From positions 576,001 through 640,000 of the forward strand of contig JAUIRK010001056.1 of the NCBI GenBank assembly GCA_030549495.1: a DNA stretch of 64,000 nt, written 5' to 3'. Below the pieces are notes generated by a model. The model saw only the letters and a list, made by a program, of their open reading frames with translations. It made no database searches and was not told the DNA's origin. Position numbers and translations under genes: made by a program. This document shows, piece after piece, positions 44,405 through 56,551 of the stretch (position 1 is its first letter; each line of letters opens with the position of its first letter). This DNA comes from Nectonema munidae (lineage: Eukaryota > Nematomorpha > Nectonematoida > Nectonematidae).

Positions 44405-44520
44405 CTTCGATTGATGTCGAAAAGGCAGGGTGTTTTTTTTTTTTTACCCCTGGGGGAATAAAAAAAAAAAAAAAAAAAAAAAAATAACAATTTTTTTATA
44501 AAAAAAAAAAAAAATCAGGA
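44405..44520. repeat. Homopolymer-rich block
   Basis: CAGGGTG followed by about 13 T, TACCCCTGGGGGAATA (containing a short CCCCTGGGG palindrome), then about 25 A, a short AT stretch and about 14 A. Length here is likely to be unreliable in assemblies. It may be a decayed MITE with homopolymer arms. Confidence 0.7.
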
Positions 44521-45689
44521 TGTTTTCTAAGATGTAAAAATAAGTTTTATTAGGGGAAGTTACCTGGTTGTATAAAATATATATATTGGAACATACGAGA
44601 TAATTGTAAAGATTAAAGGAATTTATACTTTAAAAGTGATCAATAATCTTAATATGAAGGGTTAAAATATTAATATCCAGTTATTTAACGATTAGTTTCA
44701 AAAATAAATTATAAGCAGAAACGTTTTAGAAAAATAATGGAACGAAAAGTTTTGATTAATTTTATAAAACTTTTAAAAATCTCATTAATTTCAGGGAGAT
44801 AAATTTATTACTTTGATCACGATAAGCATTAGATAGAGAAAATCAAAGTTCATAAGGCGGCGTAATAGAGCTTAGGATGTGTGATGGGAATTTTGGGATT
44901 TTATCCTCCAGGATCACAGAGAAAAGATATCTTTTTCTTATGATTGCCGTTTAGCCCCCTCTGTATCTTACGCATAACGTCCTCGGATTTAATTATTGTT
45001 TTAAGAAGTATCAAAATACGAACTATTTCTTCACAAAATCGATGGCTTAATATCTCATATAGAAATTTATAAAATAATTCATTGCCGATATTCATTTCCA
45101 TGATTTTCTACAAACTTAATTAACGATCAATTTATTTACAGATTATAGAGTAGAATTCTATAAATGCACGTTAAATTGTATATGATGATTATAATGCTAT
45201 ATGATCATTGAATACATCTATCCACATACATCTTTTTATTGTAAAATTTTTAGCTATTTTATATTATCTTACTACTTATTAATATATTAGATATTACATT
45301 GCAAAATTTATGTTTGATTTATTGTATATCTCTAAGTACTTCTAATACGGCTTTTTGAGCTCTTGAAGTACTTTGCAATGTTAATGTTTTATATTGTTAA
45401 CTTGCTTAATAAAATAAATAAATAATGAAAATAGATAATTTAGATAATAATAAAAATAATATTATGTAGACATTTATAGTATTAATTTTTAAGAAGAATC
45501 AGGCCAGTCATAACGAATCATATAGAACATAAAAGAGCTACTGAAATAAAAGACCTTCATTCAAAAATCTGAATCTTCGAGCACTAATTTTTGAACTATC
45601 ATATATAGTATCACATATTCATGCTATAATATATGTAAATATACTTAACATTTTATATATAAATAACTAAAAATAGACATAATTTATTT
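44521..45689. other. AT-rich spacer, no gene seen
   Basis: No conserved motif was found on either strand. Confidence 0.4.
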
Positions 45690-47760
45690 TTAAACAATTA
45701 GCCTCCTTGAAAATTTAGATAAAAATTCTTCAAGAGTAAGATACAAATAATAATTTTCTTCTGAATAAATTATCAGGGCTTCTTTTCTTTTAGATAACAT
45801 TGACGCCTTCGTGTAGTTAATATTTTCTTCAAGGTTAAAATGCTCCTTCATAAGAGGAAGTGCTGAGGCCAAAAGTATGCGCAGCTGTAAAAAAAATACA
45901 TTTTTAACTGATCATTTATGTTACGTAATTTAGCATTACAAATATATGAAGAGAAAACTTCTATTATGGCTTCTTCAATTGGACTCAAGGCTTCTATCAC
46001 ATCTTCAATTTTATCTATAGTCAAATTATTAAGTTGGCTTTTTAAAAAAATTTTAGTTATCTAAAAAAACATTTTATAAGCTGAGTATAAATGTATATAC
46101 AATTTTAAAACTACTTCGCATTGAGATCAGAAAAATTTTAAGTCTGTTTTGGAATCAAACCAATCAAAAATTGGCTTTAGTTCAAATGGATCCAAAAAAT
46201 TAGGAGATTTAGGTAACAATCTGTTAACTGATTGAAACAAATTTATATTTTCTTGGTTGGATATTAAAAAGAGAATGACAATAAAAAGTTTTTTATTAAA
46301 AATTTTGAAACCTAATTGTTGTTTCATTGATAACACAATCGAGAGAGTTATAAAACATTCTTTTCAAAAGAAGCTTATCATCTAAACCATTTATCCATCA
46401 TTAGAATAATGTAAATTTAATGAGTAATCAGCCTATTTTTTTGGTAAGAATTTTTTCCTCTACTCTTTATATTTTCCCTTATATCATACTTGGGAAAATT
46501 TATATATTTCTTGAAAAGTTGAATCCAAATTTTCTTTCTTTTGTCTAAAAACTTCAATAGTAGAATGAATAAGATCACAAGCTTGAGCCAAATCACATAA
46601 GTTACCATTAAAAATTTTTTTTACTTGAGAAAATTATATTTGTATGCATGAAACCTTCGAGAATTTCTTTAACAAGGTAGGCAATAAAAACATAGTCAAT
46701 TTTTTCAAACTTACGTAAAATTCCTCCACATTTTATTGCAAACTAAACATTTGTATCATTTTGTAATTTTTTCAAGTTTACAAATAATATCTTCATATTT
46801 ATAAATAATTGTTTTAGTAGCAAGGTAATGTCCATCCCAGCTGTTCCATTAACCTTTTAATAGAATTGCTTGGAATTTGCGAAAAAACATTACCTATATG
46901 ACTTTGTTACAACTTTACACAAATTGATGTAATTTGTTCATTTAAACAATCGAAGTATTGCTTAATTCTTTTTAATTTGCATAATCAGTTGACAAACACT
47001 AAGTGTAGCTTGTGGTTAAAACAATGCATATAAGATATATATCTTTCTGCTCTTTCTGATATAAGGTTTTATACACCTCAATGTTAAAAATTTTTCACTA
47101 TTGAGATAAATTCATTTTGAGCAGAATGATGTTTGTAAAAAGCAAACTTTGGTATTTCATTAGAAATCTAAATATTACAAAGAAAACACTTAAATATTAT
47201 AATTTTCGAATTTACTGTTTTAAATCTTTCATCAATATCCATTGTATAGGTAGGTTCAAAAACAGACCCCAAAATGGTGAGAATCTATAAGCTGATCATT
47301 ATCTTTTAATGTTTTGGCAATTCATTCAAACATGAAAATTTTACTATTTTAAAAACTCTTTCAGGATAATATCTAAAACCCATGATATAACCTTACTAAA
47401 GAATAATATAAAAAAATCTTACTTATTATTTTCTATTTGTAAATTTTGTTAAAGAATATGATCTTTTTTCTTCAGTTTTTTGGCCCTTAAAAAATCCAAA
47501 TAAAAAATCTCTGATCCTTTGTGCATCAAAGCCCTGTTTTACAAAAAAAAGAGTTTCCTTCTTACCAGCTTTTTCTCAAAAAAAATCTTACAGCGTCCTT
47601 TTGCATAGAGTACACCAGCCAATTTCTTCCTGAGTACGAACAATTTTGGAAACTTCTACTAAACTTTCTAAAATTCGAACAAGGATATTTCTGCAGTTTT
47701 GGTTGACGAGTACTCCCAAATTTTAATACCCAAAAAACAATCAATAAAATATAATTCAAG
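45690..47760 (-). mobile_element. hAT transposase relic, ZMYM1/TTF-finger type
   Basis: The minus-strand start region (47759 downwards) reads TRQPKLQKYPCSNFRKFSRS with NWLVYSMQKDAV, the TTF-type zinc-finger region ('RSF...W......WLEYS...DA.FC..C'). Later pieces are NGNLCDLAQACDLIHSTIEV with FRQKKENLDSTFQEIYKF (compare 'L..A...I..T...L...R...D..F..IY'), and near the end IDKIEDVIEALSPIEEAIIE. The last piece 45690-45893 (LRILLASALPLMKEHFNLEE) may or may not belong to it; it follows a splice-acceptor-like TTTACAG. Many stops. The family call rests on scattered similarity. Confidence 0.5.
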
Positions 47761-50350
47761 ATATATCGCAGGGAAACTCTATGTTACTAAGAGCAATAAG
47801 GTGATATTTTAAAATGAAAATAAACTCTAGTACCCGTAGGCTTCTCTTTACTTCTTAATTTGATATCTCTGAGACTGACTCTGAAGTTCTTTTTTCACTA
47901 AAAATTTGAGATAATTTTGAAATAAAAGATAAATTTCCAAAGAAAGATAAAATTAATCAAATATTACTAATTTCCCCATCAAATTGTAGTGTCAAGTCTA
48001 TCTTTTCTTTCTTTTTCTTCATATTAAGAAACATCGATTCAATGGTTCAATTGTATTATTTAGAATAAAATAATGAAGTTAAAAATAATATAGAGAGCAG
48101 AATGTCACACCAAAAATAAACATTTCCCAAACTTTTTATTAGAAAAAATCCCCAATTACAAACTGATTTAAAACATAGCTCAAAAATTTAGGACACACAA
48201 TTTACATTGTGTTAAATAAACTAGTGCAATATGATAAAAATACAAAGTTTTGAAAGAAATATTAACAATTTTAAACAAAAAAGATTAATGTAAAATAAAA
48301 ATAGCAAACTTAAATACTTTAAAAAATTCTTTAATTGTTTTGACATTTTTTTAGTATCTTAACACTTTAACAAACTCTTCTAACAAATTGTGAAGTTCTC
48401 AAAAAAAAAATTATAGCTGCTTTTCATTGTGAAAAAAGTTAAATTGTTGAATGGGGATTTTCAAAAAGGAATGGAGTGGTTGAGCAACAACAGTCCGTGT
48501 AAAGAGAAAAGAATACGTTGTCTTGTCAACTAATACTGATGTAAATAGGCAGATTGATTAATGGAAACACTGGCGAGAAAGTATCACACATTAAATTATA
48601 AACGGAGGAGTATTGAATGTGAAGAAGAATGGTACATTTTTAGTCTTTGATCTTACGGCTTATATGGGTTAATCTTTGCCACATCTGGGGTTCTACTAGC
48701 ATCTTTGTTATTTTCTTCATCACTTTATCTCAGTGTTGCTCCATCATTTAATCATTGCAAATGCATAACTGCACGGAGCATCTTATTACTTTCTCACACT
48801 TCAAGGCGAAAAGAAACCATGTGATCTATTTGCTAAGCCATATTAATACAGATTAAATTTTCATGAAATAAATTATCATGAATGCTAGATGTTTGTTGTA
48901 TTTTTTTAGGGTAATGAAAAAATTTTCGGGAAGCTTAAAAAATAGCTGGGGGAGGGCTTGAGAAATAGGTGGGGGAGGGGGCGTGTGCTCCAAAATTTAA
49001 TAGGTAGAGCGGGAATGATAGGAATGCAAGTTAAAATAGAAAATAAAAAATTTGAAAATGAACTAAATTGGAAATAGACTTGAGAGTAACCAATATGAGG
49101 AGAATTTAGATAACCAAACATAAGTTAGTTTTGGAATTTTAAGTAATGTCTTTTCTATGTTCAAATGGCAAAACCTTATTGGCAAAGAGAAGGATGTAAA
49201 AAGTATATTGATTTCCTTACAGATTCGATGGGTGATTTGGATGAAGATAAAGTAAATAGTTACTTCAAAATCTCATTGAGATTAAATTTTTTAAGAGTTA
49301 ATTTGTTGGTCGAATGCATTGTTTAAAGTAAAATTGGAAAGCATGGGTGATAATACGCCCTTTTCCTTTTACATATAAAACTTTGCCCTTTGTTCGCTTA
49401 TAAAATTATAGGGTTTAGTTTTCATTGGAGATCACAATGCTAATGTGTTTTTGATTGTTTCTAAAATATGCTTTCATACGCTCAATTTCAGAAGCATAAA
49501 ACAAAATAACTATTTTTTCATTTATAAATAAACCAAAGCTAAGTTTTGTTTTTTTTGTGAATTGAAGGAATGCAAATATATTTTTATTTGTTTAGTAAAG
49601 GGTTTAAATATCGCAGTTGTGTAAACCCACTGCGAAGGGGTCATTTCTCCTCTGTAACACTCTTTAGTCAACAATCGCCATTTTTACAAACTATGAGGAA
49701 CCGACAATGAGAAGCTTTAAAGTTTAAATTAACGATAAATTGAATGCTTAACATCTGTTCTTGATGTATTTTGTAGTAATTGTCTCCATGAACATATATG
49801 TAGACGCTCTTAACGGCGTTGTTTATCTTCTAAATTTGAAAAAAAACCTGTTAAATTTCCTTGAGCCTCAGAGTTGTTTTTTATATATTTATCTTCTTTG
49901 TGATGGATCATTAGAAATTCATTTAGAATGATCAACTAACAATTGTCTGAAAAATTCGCTTGTATTATATTATGTTATGGCTTTTGATTGTATTTTTTTG
50001 ATTGATTCTTTTTCGATTTCATATTTTTGCCGATGAAGATTTTTTTCCGAAAAATTACCTATGACTTTTAACTGCTTATCCATTTGTCTTTGTAATTTCT
50101 ACAATACCATTAATAACTTTTTTACCCCTTAACTTTATAAGTTAAAGTAGCAAGAAATCCTATTTAACGATAATAAAAATATGCAGTTCAATAGTGTGAA
50201 ATTTATATAATAGACATTATTGAATCTATACCAGATTAAATTACACTACATAATAAATTAAAAATATATTTTTTTAATTTAATATTTTTTACTTTTTATC
50301 AATCTAAGTTTTTTAAGCTGAAATATAAATTTGATTAAGTAATTTTTAAG
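47761..50350. other. Noncoding spacer upstream of PGD
   Basis: No conserved coding motif; a G-rich AGGGGG patch lies near 48950-48985. The PGD promoter should lie in the last few hundred bases, which are extremely AT-rich. Confidence 0.4.
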
Positions 50351-51793
50351 ATGTCTAAAGCTGATATTGCTGTTATAGGCTTAGCTGTTATGGGGCAAAA
50401 CTTGATTTTAAATATGAATGATAACGGTTTTACTGTTTGTGTTTTTAATAGGACGCCTGAAAAGATTACTTCTTTTATGTCTCATGAGGCTAAGGGTACA
50501 AAGGTTATTGCGGCATATGATCTTAAAGAACTTGTTAATAAATTGAATAAGCCTCGTCGAATAATGCTTATGGTTAAAGCTGGCGAACCTGTTGATAATT
50601 TAGTTAAAAGTTTACTTCCTCTTTTAGATAAAAATGATATAATTATCGATGGGGGAAATTCGAATTTCGTTGACACTCAAAGGCGTTTCACAATGTTAGA
50701 AGAGCATGGTTTTCATTATATTGGAACAGGAATTAGTGGAGGTGAAGAAGGTGCTAGGCACGGGCCTTCAATCATGCCTGGTGGTTCTCCAGATGCTTGG
50801 CCTTTTGTTAAACCAATTTTTCAAACAATAAGTGCTAAGCACGATAAAATTCCTTGTTGTGACTGGGTTGGAAATGGTGGAGCTGGACATTTTGTTAAAA
50901 CTGTTCATAATGGTATTGAATATGGCGATATGCAATTAATTTGTGAAGTTTATCATATTTTGAAAGTTTTTTCATTTAATAATGATGATATATCACGTAT
51001 TTTCAAAGAATGGAATAACAGTGAACTAAAATCATATTTAATTGAAATAACTTCAAACATTTTTCAATACAAAACGAATGGTGAATTTTTAATTGATAAT
51101 ATATTAGATTGTGCAGGTCAAAAAGGTACTGGTAAATGGACCTCAATTTTAGCCAATGAGCATGGTACACCAGTCACTCTGATAAGTGAAGCTGTTTTCG
51201 CTAGATGCCTTTCCTCTTTAAAGTCTGAAAGAATCAAAGCAGCTTCTGTTTTAACTGGTCCTAAAGATTTTAAAAAACCTGAAAATAAAGAAGACTTTAT
51301 TAATATGGTTCGCAAAGCACTATATGCTTCTAAAATCATTAGTTATGCTCAAGGATTCATGCTATTGAAAGATGTTAGCTTGCATTATGGTTGGAAGCTA
51401 AACTTCGCCTCCATTGCCTCAATGTGGCGAGAAGGTTGTATTATTCGAAGTGTATTTTTAGATAATATTATTGATGCTTATGAAAAAAATAAGGATCTTG
51501 AAAATCTCTTGTTTGATGATTTTTTTTCAAATGCTTTGAAAGAATCTGAGCAAGCTTGGAGGAACATCATTTCAGAGGCGGTACTAGCAGGAATTCCTGT
51601 TCCATGCCTTTCTTCTGGGTTATCTTTTTATGATGCCTACAGATCTTCTAAGTTACCCGCTAATTTAACTCAAGCTCAACGCGATTATTTTGGCGCGCAT
51701 ACTTATCAACTTTTGGCGGATCCAGGTAAATTTCATCACACTAATTGGACTGGTCACGGTGGAACTGTCTCATCTACATCCTACCAAGTTTAG
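50351..51793 (+). CDS. PGD: 6-phosphogluconate dehydrogenase, decarboxylating
   Basis: A single open frame of 480 aa, about the animal length (483 in human). It oxidises and decarboxylates 6-phosphogluconate to ribulose 5-phosphate with NADP+ in the cytosolic pentose phosphate pathway. The Rossmann motif GLAVMG (residues 10-15) and NRTP after the second strand bind NADP. IIIDGGNS, then GTGISGGEEGARHGPS and MPGG form the substrate site. K183 and E190 in GHFVKTVHNGIEYGD are the catalytic pair. The C-terminus (YFGAHTYQLL, then NWTGHGGTVSS) matches the tail that reaches into the partner subunit of the dimer. The start is the first ATG in good alignment with family N-termini. No introns. Codons are strongly A/T-ending compared with SF3A2, SRP54 and TADA2B. 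AATAAA at 51875-51880 is the probable polyadenylation signal. The similarity is to animal enzymes, so I see no reason to infer transfer. Confidence 0.98.
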   Translation: MSKADIAVIGLAVMGQNLILNMNDNGFTVCVFNRTPEKITSFMSHEAKGTKVIAAYDLKELVNKLNKPRRIMLMVKAGEPVDNLVKSLLPLLDKNDIIIDGGNSNFVDTQRRFTMLEEHGFHYIGTGISGGEEGARHGPSIMPGGSPDAWPFVKPIFQTISAKHDKIPCCDWVGNGGAGHFVKTVHNGIEYGDMQLICEVYHILKVFSFNNDDISRIFKEWNNSELKSYLIEITSNIFQYKTNGEFLIDNILDCAGQKGTGKWTSILANEHGTPVTLISEAVFARCLSSLKSERIKAASVLTGPKDFKKPENKEDFINMVRKALYASKIISYAQGFMLLKDVSLHYGWKLNFASIASMWREGCIIRSVFLDNIIDAYEKNKDLENLLFDDFFSNALKESEQAWRNIISEAVLAGIPVPCLSSGLSFYDAYRSSKLPANLTQAQRDYFGAHTYQLLADPGKFHHTNWTGHGGTVSSTSYQV

Positions 51794-52178
51794 CTTATTT
51801 AAATTCTCTTAATATTTTCTAATTTAAATTCTCATATTTTTTTGATTTAAGGTTATTTGTTTTCGTTTTTGCAAAATAAATTCAATTTTTATCGTTAGTT
51901 TTCAGTTGAGTTTTTATGAGATGTACTCTAGTCTAGATATATTAATAGTAATGGGGCAATTAATTGAAATTCTATGAATCGTATTTTTTTCCAAATATCG
52001 TCATCTTATTAACAAAGTTTACTACCCTTTTGGTTACTTTTACTCCGATTTCCTCAAATGAATAAGGGTCCTGAAAAGTTGAATAAACTTCGCTAATGAG
52101 CATTAAAAATCTCTAACTATAACGTTAGATATTAAATAAAAATTTGGCATGAAAATAAAATTTCTTAAAGAGTTTCTT

Positions 52179-52307
52179 TTAACCCGTTATCGACCAGAAT
52201 AATCAGACGATATCTAGTATAAAGCAGAAGATTTGTATTTTAAAAACGCAGGCGATTGACATTTTTGTAAAGTCGACATATATCGACTGTGGTCGATAAC
52301 CGGTTAA
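52179..52307. mobile_element. TTAA MITE, family A, copy 3
   Basis: 129 bp with TTAA at both ends. The left reads TTAACCCGTTATCGACCAG and the right TGGTCGATAACCGGTTAA, a near-perfect inverted pair with one extra base. Inside are CAGACGATATC, GCAGAAGATTTG and GCAGGCGATTG. Confidence 0.88.
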
Positions 52308-53882
52308 TAAACTGATTGTATTTCCAAAGTGCACTCAATCTCCATACAGCTACTAGTTATAACTTTTTATTTTTTTGGACTCCTTAAATTTAACATAGTT
52401 GCGAAATAAAATATACGTATACTTTGCATTTTTTTAAAATATACAGTCGTAGCTTCTATGCGTCCATAAAAATAACACATGAGTTATGCGTAACAGAAAG
52501 AACCCTTTAAAATCTATAAAAAAAATTGTAAAATTTGGTTAGGAAAAACATTGCAAATAGAGGGGGATTTTCCTCAAGAGTAAACACTTAACTCCACAGG
52601 TATAAGCGTCGAATTTACAACAAAATCAGGGATACTGTTGAATGAGCTAACTAAGTCCCTCCTTGTAGTGGACGTCATATATATATATATATATGATGCC
52701 TATGCTCTAGCGTAGAAGACAACTTGAAAATTTCTCAAAAACAAGGAAAGCATAAGAAACCTCCAGAAGGCACTATGCTGAGTTATCCACACCACTTGCA
52801 ACCATTCCAGGGTAAATAATTTACACCTTCATATTGTATTTTCAAGCAAGGGTACTTAATATCTTAGATGTTGATAATTATTTTTCTACGATAAAATAGT
52901 TCCTTATAATTTAACTCTTTTTTTTTATAAGATACAGGAAAAATTTGTATATTAAACATTTCTTTTAAAAGCTTACTTGACAAAAAAGGCACCAGACTCA
53001 AGAAAAAGTTATTATATTTTATACAATGCAGTCAATTTGTTATTAACAAAAAGTTAGTTAAAACAAATTAAATATAAATACTTTTTTGATTAGCTTTGGT
53101 AATTAATTGTTAACTGTCTTAGTTTTTTATAAGTTATTATCTGAATAATGGATAAATTTTTATTGGTGAACTAATTTAACAAAAGTCTCAAGAATATTTA
53201 TTCTAATTTCTCGATGAATTTTTTAATCAAAAGATTAGAAACTCTAATTCTGAGCATTAGCAGCCCTCAAATACTGCTCTTGTCTTCTGGATATGCTAAG
53301 TAATTTAGTGTTTGATTCACCATTTCTACATCCAATACTGTCTAGCATGTAATTTATGTGAAAAGTTAGACAACAGATTCATGAGTTCATGCAAAGTGTA
53401 TTCATGATGAATGGTTCAGCATAATTAAAAATATTTTTGCAAAAGGTAAACCACACTCCCTCCTTACTCTGCGTTCTTTTTAACGAGTTTCTCTTTTATA
53501 ATGAGGTAGTCTTGGAAGTGTCAATCAAGACGTCTAAAATCTTTCAAGTGTATTCATAATGATGACTTTTAGCAAATCCTAAGTGATTTTCTTTATCTTT
53601 ATATTAGGTTTGTATTGCATCTGAACGAATGAGATAGGTGACATCTATCACGAAATGTTTTTTATGAATTTTCAAGCATACCTTTTTAATGCTGACTTCA
53701 TTCCTCATTATTTAATTAATATGGCGAAGAAGTAATAAGAAGGCTTTTTTTTTAATTCAATTTGAAAATCCATTACAGTCAAAAACCTGCTCTTACGACC
53801 ACTTCTATTGAACAAGCATTTCTCTATAGCGACCAATTTCGATTCTTACCAATTAATCCTAATTCAGATTATTCGATCTTGA
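52308..53882. other. AT-rich spacer, no gene seen
   Basis: (AT)n at about 52678-52694. CAGTCAAAAACCTGCTCTTA after a TA at 53774 resembles a pogo-like tip; the family B MITE at 53883 may have inserted into that element, but its other end was not located. Confidence 0.35.
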
Positions 53883-54019
53883 TTAACCCTTTTCCAGCCA
53901 ATGTTCCTATTTTGGAACATAAGTAATTTCATCTTCGTCTGCTTTTTTCAATGACCTTGAATATAAATCGTCTGCGTTTTTTAGATATCGTCTGCTTTGC
54001 TTGGCCTTAAATGGGTTAA
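53883..54019. mobile_element. TTAA MITE, family B, copy 2
   Basis: 137 bp in reverse orientation to copy 1, with TTAA at both ends. It contains GTTCCTATTTTGGAAC and three TCGTCTGC words. It differs from copy 1 by only a few substitutions. Confidence 0.88.
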
Positions 54020-54783
54020 GCGACCACATCACCTTTGGTGGGTTCCTTAATTCAGAGGTCCTCAATAATTTTTTCGTTATTTACCCCTTTGCAATAAAAA
54101 ATTTTTTTACTTCCTTACCAAATTTTTTGTTGGTTCTGCATAATATAGCGATATAGATTTGTATCACACGATTTATTTCAAAATAAATCCCTTTAATTCT
54201 AATTAAACAAAATATAAGGGTAAAAACCTTGAACTAAAACAAAATGTTAATAGTTTCCAAGTTATTTAAATATCCAAGCGAGGTCAAATGACTAGTTTCC
54301 CACTTCTAACTTACGCCATGCTTCTGGATTATCTTTTTACCTAAATTTGCTCATTAGGCGAAGATATGAAAAACCGGAAAAATTATGCTCAACATTTATT
54401 TGAGGTTTAGCAATATTTTCTGATTTATTTTGTTCCTTAAAATTGGGAACCGTATTGTTCAAAAGGTTTGAATAAATTCTAAAAGTAGGACCAAAACTGA
54501 CAATTGGATAGGATACTCGTTCCTCAAAAGCTCCTCTTTTTTCATCCTTCCCATTGAAAAATCCTTTTATTACTAATATTGCGTATATGATATATACATT
54601 ATATATACTATGTTCTCCCTATAAAATTTATAATCCATGATGGTCGTTGGCATTAATAATATAAAATGGCTCTGTCCAACTCTCACTAAAACCAACTTGC
54701 CCCAAATCACTTTTATCAACTCGCGCCAATTATTTTAGTTAGTAATTAATTTTAAATTTTCGAAATTCCGTCCTGCATTTGCT
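54020..54783. other. AT-rich spacer, no gene seen
   Basis: No coding or RNA motif was found. Confidence 0.4.
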
Positions 54784-54911
54784 TTAACCCGTTATCGACC
54801 AGAATAATCAGAAGATATCTAATGCAAAGCAGAAGATTTGTATTTAAAAGCATTAATAAACGCAGACGATTCACATTTTTCTAAAGTCGACTGTGGTCGA
54901 TAACCGGTTAA
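54784..54911. mobile_element. TTAA MITE, family A, copy 4
   Basis: 128 bp with TTAA at both ends; ends TTAACCCGTTATCGACC and GGTCGATAACCGGTTAA. The interior is very close to copy 2 at 39197-39334. Confidence 0.88.
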
Positions 54912-55144
54912 TAGCCTAGGCCAAACACTGATTTGTTAGTTTAAACGTTCAATGTATGCAAGTGCCGCAGTGCAGTAACCTTAAAATTCCAAGGATAGAA
55001 ATTGAAGATATCTTATCGTTAGGTATCAAAGACTACAATTTGACCTTGAAACATAATGCACGCGCTTTATTCAAATTTTATGATGATATTTTAAGCCTCT
55101 CTTTTGTCGAATTTATATTTATTAAAAAAATTCCCATAAGACAG

Positions 55145-55280
55145 TTAACCCATTTACGGCCAATGTTCCTATTTTGGAACATAAGTAATTTCATCTTCGT
55201 CTGCTTTTTTCAATGACTTTGAATATAAATCGTCTGCGTTTTTTTAAGATATCGTCTGCTTTGCTTGGCCTTAAATTAAA
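55145..55280. mobile_element. TTAA MITE, family B, copy 3
   Basis: Starts TTAACCCATTTACGGCCAA, contains GTTCCTATTTTGGAAC and three TCGTCTGC words, and ends in a decayed GGCCTTAAATTAAATTAG where the other copies have GGCCTTAAATGGGTTAA. Confidence 0.85.
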
Positions 55281-56252
55281 TTAGCGTTGTATTTATTTAA
55301 AATGTTTGTTCCTAGCTGATCATAACTTCACTTCTCACTCAATTAATGAACATATAAAAAACTCTCTTGTTTTTTTATTCCATATATCAGTAAATTTATT
55401 CGTATTTTTACACTAGCTCTCAACCTTTTTACCAGCACGCTCCTTTAAGAGCAAACCTTTTTCTCCACGCCGCCCTCTTGCATCTACACCTAATTTTCAA
55501 GAAAAATAATAAATGCTTTTAGTATATATTCCTTTTATTAGCAATGAATATAAATTAGTGAGATAATGATATAACTTTTTAGTAATTAATTATTATTAGT
55601 AATATACTTAACATTTTATTTGCTCATTATTAGAGAGATATTGGGAGGGAGTAAATGACTAAATTTATTTATTTGACATTACAACTTAAAATTAAAAAAA
55701 TACATCAAGTTATTCAATACAGAAAATTTAAGAGTTGTGCTTGTGATATGATTAATTTTAGGGTTAGTATCTTGATGTAATTAATTGTTATTAAATTGTA
55801 TAGCTCAAAATTTATAGCTTAATATTTTTTTCCTATTTCTTATTGGTAGTTAAACATTTTTTCAATAATTGAAATGTTTTTTTCATTTTTTTTAAATAAA
55901 TGTATCTGGGGCAGTTGTCCGGGGGCAATTATCGTAGTTCCGCTGTATAACAATCCTTCATCTAAAATATATTTATGCTGAATCTATTGTCTTTTCTTTT
56001 CTTAACACTTGAAAATCCAAGGGGTCGTTTTGGATACTTGTTAAGAAATTATTTTTCACAAAAATATCATACTTTAAAATTTTTTAAGACGTTTATCATT
56101 TTTGCATATATTTAAAATATACCTTTTTTTTTAATATAAAACTTATTACATCTTTTTTTCATTTGCTTAATAAATTATTCCATTTGGTAATCATTTTTAT
56201 ATGTTTTTGATATAAAATTAGTACTGGTCCTTTTCTGACCCATTGGATACTT
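55281..56252. other. AT-rich spacer, no gene seen
   Basis: CTCTCAACCTTTTTACCAGC near 55420 resembles a lone hAT terminus without a partner. Confidence 0.35.
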
Positions 56253-56388
56253 TAACCCTTTGAAGGTCAGTGCGATACCGGGTGTACCTAGAAATGAAAA
56301 TCGCCTGCTTTTTAATTATTTAAAATTTCATTGAAAAAGTGAGCAGACGGATGATAAGACTTAAAAATTCTGGTCCTAAAATTGTTAA
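56253..56388. mobile_element. TTAA MITE, family C, copy 7
   Basis: TTAA at both ends; starts CCCTTTGAAGGTCAGTGCG, contains GAAATGAAAATCGCCTGC and GAGCAGACGGATGA. Lies 31 bp before another family C copy. Confidence 0.7.
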
Positions 56389-56419
56389 GGAAATAAAAAA
56401 ACTTGGATGTTCTAGTGGA

Positions 56420-56551
56420 TTAGCTTTGACGATGTTCAGTATGAGACCAGAGTGTCCTAAGAAATCAAAATTGTCTGCTCTAAATATATAAAATTTTGTT
56501 GAAAGAGAAAGCAGGCGATTAGTCTTCAAAGTTTTTGTCCTAACGGATTAA
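56420..56551. mobile_element. TTAA MITE, family C, copy 8
   Basis: Borders TTAG (decayed) and TTAA; contains AAATCAAAATTGTCTGCTC and GCAGGCGATTAGTCTTCAAA, the latter also in family C copy 1. Same orientation as copy 7, forming a loose tandem pair. Confidence 0.65.

Noticed and set aside
44405-44520. Poly(A) tract as the tail of a processed retrocopy
   Set aside because: No host-gene or LINE sequence precedes it on either strand, and T and A runs lie on both sides of a small palindrome.
50351-51793. Bacterial transfer of PGD
   Set aside because: The protein is closest in motif detail to animal enzymes (CCDWVG, YFGAHTYQLL, NWTGHGGTVSS tail), so the AT-rich codons alone do not support transfer.
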